A stretch of 6,750 bases of DNA, taken from assembly GCA_030672465.1 (NCBI GenBank), contig DAOVGJ010000110.1:1-6750 (forward strand), given 5' to 3'. Position numbers and translations under genes: made by a program. This stretch comes from Pseudomonadota bacterium (GTDB taxonomy: Bacteria > Desulfobacterota > BSN033 > WVXP01 > G020346125). Below are positions 6,024 through 6,750 of the stretch, piece by piece. How positions within the stretch are numbered: the first letter of the stretch is position 1; every line of letters begins with the position of its first letter. A model generated the notes under the pieces. The model saw only the letters and a program-made list of their open reading frames with translations, searched no databases and was not told the DNA's origin.

Positions 6024-6750
6024 GGAAAACTTCCTCCAAATTCGTCTGGGAGGTCTTGACCTCCTTCACCGAAATTCCCGCCCGCCACAGCCCTTGCAAA
6101 ATGGCGCTCATCCTCTTTGTGGCGCTATCCACCACAAACTGACAATGCCCATCCGATAGAGTAAAATCGATGACGCCGGGCAACTTCTCCAGCCGGATCG
6201 AGCCAAGGTCCCCTTCATAGTCGATGGTGATGACATCCCCCAATCGAATGCTCCTTTTGAGCTCATGGGCAGTGCCGATGGTCAAAATCCTCCCCTCCTT
6301 CAGAAATGCGATGCGATCACAGAGATATTCGGCTTCCGCCATATTATGGGTGGTCAGAACGATGGTAATTCCCCTCTCTCTTTGAATCTCCCTGATCTGG
6401 TCCCGAATCTTCGCGGATACCTGCGGATCCAACCCCACCGTAGGTTCATCCAAAAAGAGGATTTCCGGGCTGTTAAGCATGGATTTTGCGAGGGCCAACC
6501 TCTGTTTCATCCCCGTTGACAATTTATCGAAGGAAGTACCTTCCCAATTCCCCAATTCGAAGAGGGCAATAGCCTCGTCCACCCTCTTCCTGCGATCCCT
6601 CCCTCCTAAGCCATACAACATGGCATAGAATGTTAGGTTCTCTTTCACAGTAAGGCTCCAGAGGAAGTTGGCATTTCCGCTGGATATATTGATTCTCTCC
6701 CTGATCCGATTCCCTCGCTTCACTACATCCATGCCCAAGACCTGGATCTG
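6007..6750 (-). CDS. ABC transporter ATP-binding protein (5' end beyond the window)
   Basis: The visible 247 residues form all but the N-terminus of an ABC-2-type exporter ATPase; the Walker A motif lies beyond the right edge. Numbering from the edge, QIQVLGMDVVKRG comes first, then the Q-loop region with SGNANFLWSLTVKENL (24-39), signature LSTGMKQRLALAKSML (77-92), Walker B EILFLDEPTVGLDP (96-109) with its catalytic Glu, and H-loop VLTTHNM (130-136). A C-terminal extension of about 90 residues ends in QTNLEEVFLEFAK, typical of the DrrA/CcmA-like group. In the Q-loop the usual glutamine seems replaced, most likely by asparagine (GNANFLW where relatives have GQ...LWW). It forms an operon with the permease, whose start lies inside its last codons. 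It powers export by that permease; the substrate is unknown. The frame runs uninterrupted to the edge, so the gene is cut by the window rather than broken. Confidence 0.92.
   Translation of the reverse strand, partial: QIQVLGMDVVKRGNRIRERINISSGNANFLWSLTVKENLTFYAMLYGLGGRDRRKRVDEAIALFELGNWEGTSFDKLSTGMKQRLALAKSMLNSPEILFLDEPTVGLDPQVSAKIRDQIREIQRERGITIVLTTHNMAEAEYLCDRIAFLKEGRILTIGTAHELKRSIRLGDVITIDYEGDLGSIRLEKLPGVIDFTLSDGHCQFVVDSATKRMSAILQGLWRAGISVKEVKTSQTNLEEVFLEFAK
6030..6036 (-). promoter_or_regulatory. Internal ribosome binding site for the ABC permease
   Basis: On the minus strand, GAGGAAG inside the ATPase codons for EEV precedes the TTG start at 6023 by six or seven bases. It supports the overlapping TTG start and coupled translation of the two ABC subunits. 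Confidence 0.45.

Overview
The window is ordinary-looking bacterial chromosome of medium GC, with one visibly A/T-richer stretch in the middle. Genes lie on both strands, and TTG and GTG starts with good Shine-Dalgarno sequences are common. No rRNA, tRNA, CRISPR array or recognisable transposase gene is present. The gene set and the interspersed GGGGACAGGCTACTTTT-type palindrome are reminiscent of Desulfobacterota (Deltaproteobacteria) and related anaerobes. This is an impression from memory, not a demonstrated assignment.

Left part (1-940, + strand): a truncated RlmI-type 23S rRNA cytosine methyltransferase keeps the PUA-like N-terminus and linker but has lost the SAM-binding catalytic half. 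Sixteen bases downstream, with its own strong ribosome binding site and a TTG start, is a 91-residue protein with two membrane segments and a C-terminal four-cysteine zinc ribbon. A convergent gap (941-1129) separates them from a minus-strand gene (1130-2359) for a compact superfamily 1 helicase of the RecD2/Dda type, with all the main helicase motifs readable.

Middle part (2360-3790): two gene-poor, A/T-rich stretches flank a plus-strand isoprenylcysteine carboxyl methyltransferase-like membrane protein (2805-3338). The second stretch contains a pair of 16-base inverted repeats about 300 bp apart, possibly the ends of a small non-autonomous element.

Right part (3791-6750): a polytopic membrane protein is built from an internal duplication of about 105 residues and carries a C-terminal DUF4332-like helix-hairpin-helix domain. 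Its last codons lie inside a perfect 22-bp inverted repeat (5142-5226), so its tail appears to be supplied by a REP/MITE-like palindrome. On the opposite strand an ABC-2 exporter operon converges on it: an ATPase whose 5' end, including Walker A, is beyond the right edge, then its permease, overlapping by 17 bases. The palindrome sits between the two convergent genes and could end transcription from both sides.

The genes do not form one obvious pathway. The only tight functional couple is the ABC ATPase and permease. The points most worth a second look are the duplicated membrane protein with its fused DUF4332 domain, the repeat-derived tail, the truncated methyltransferase, and the candidate 296-bp inverted-repeat element.
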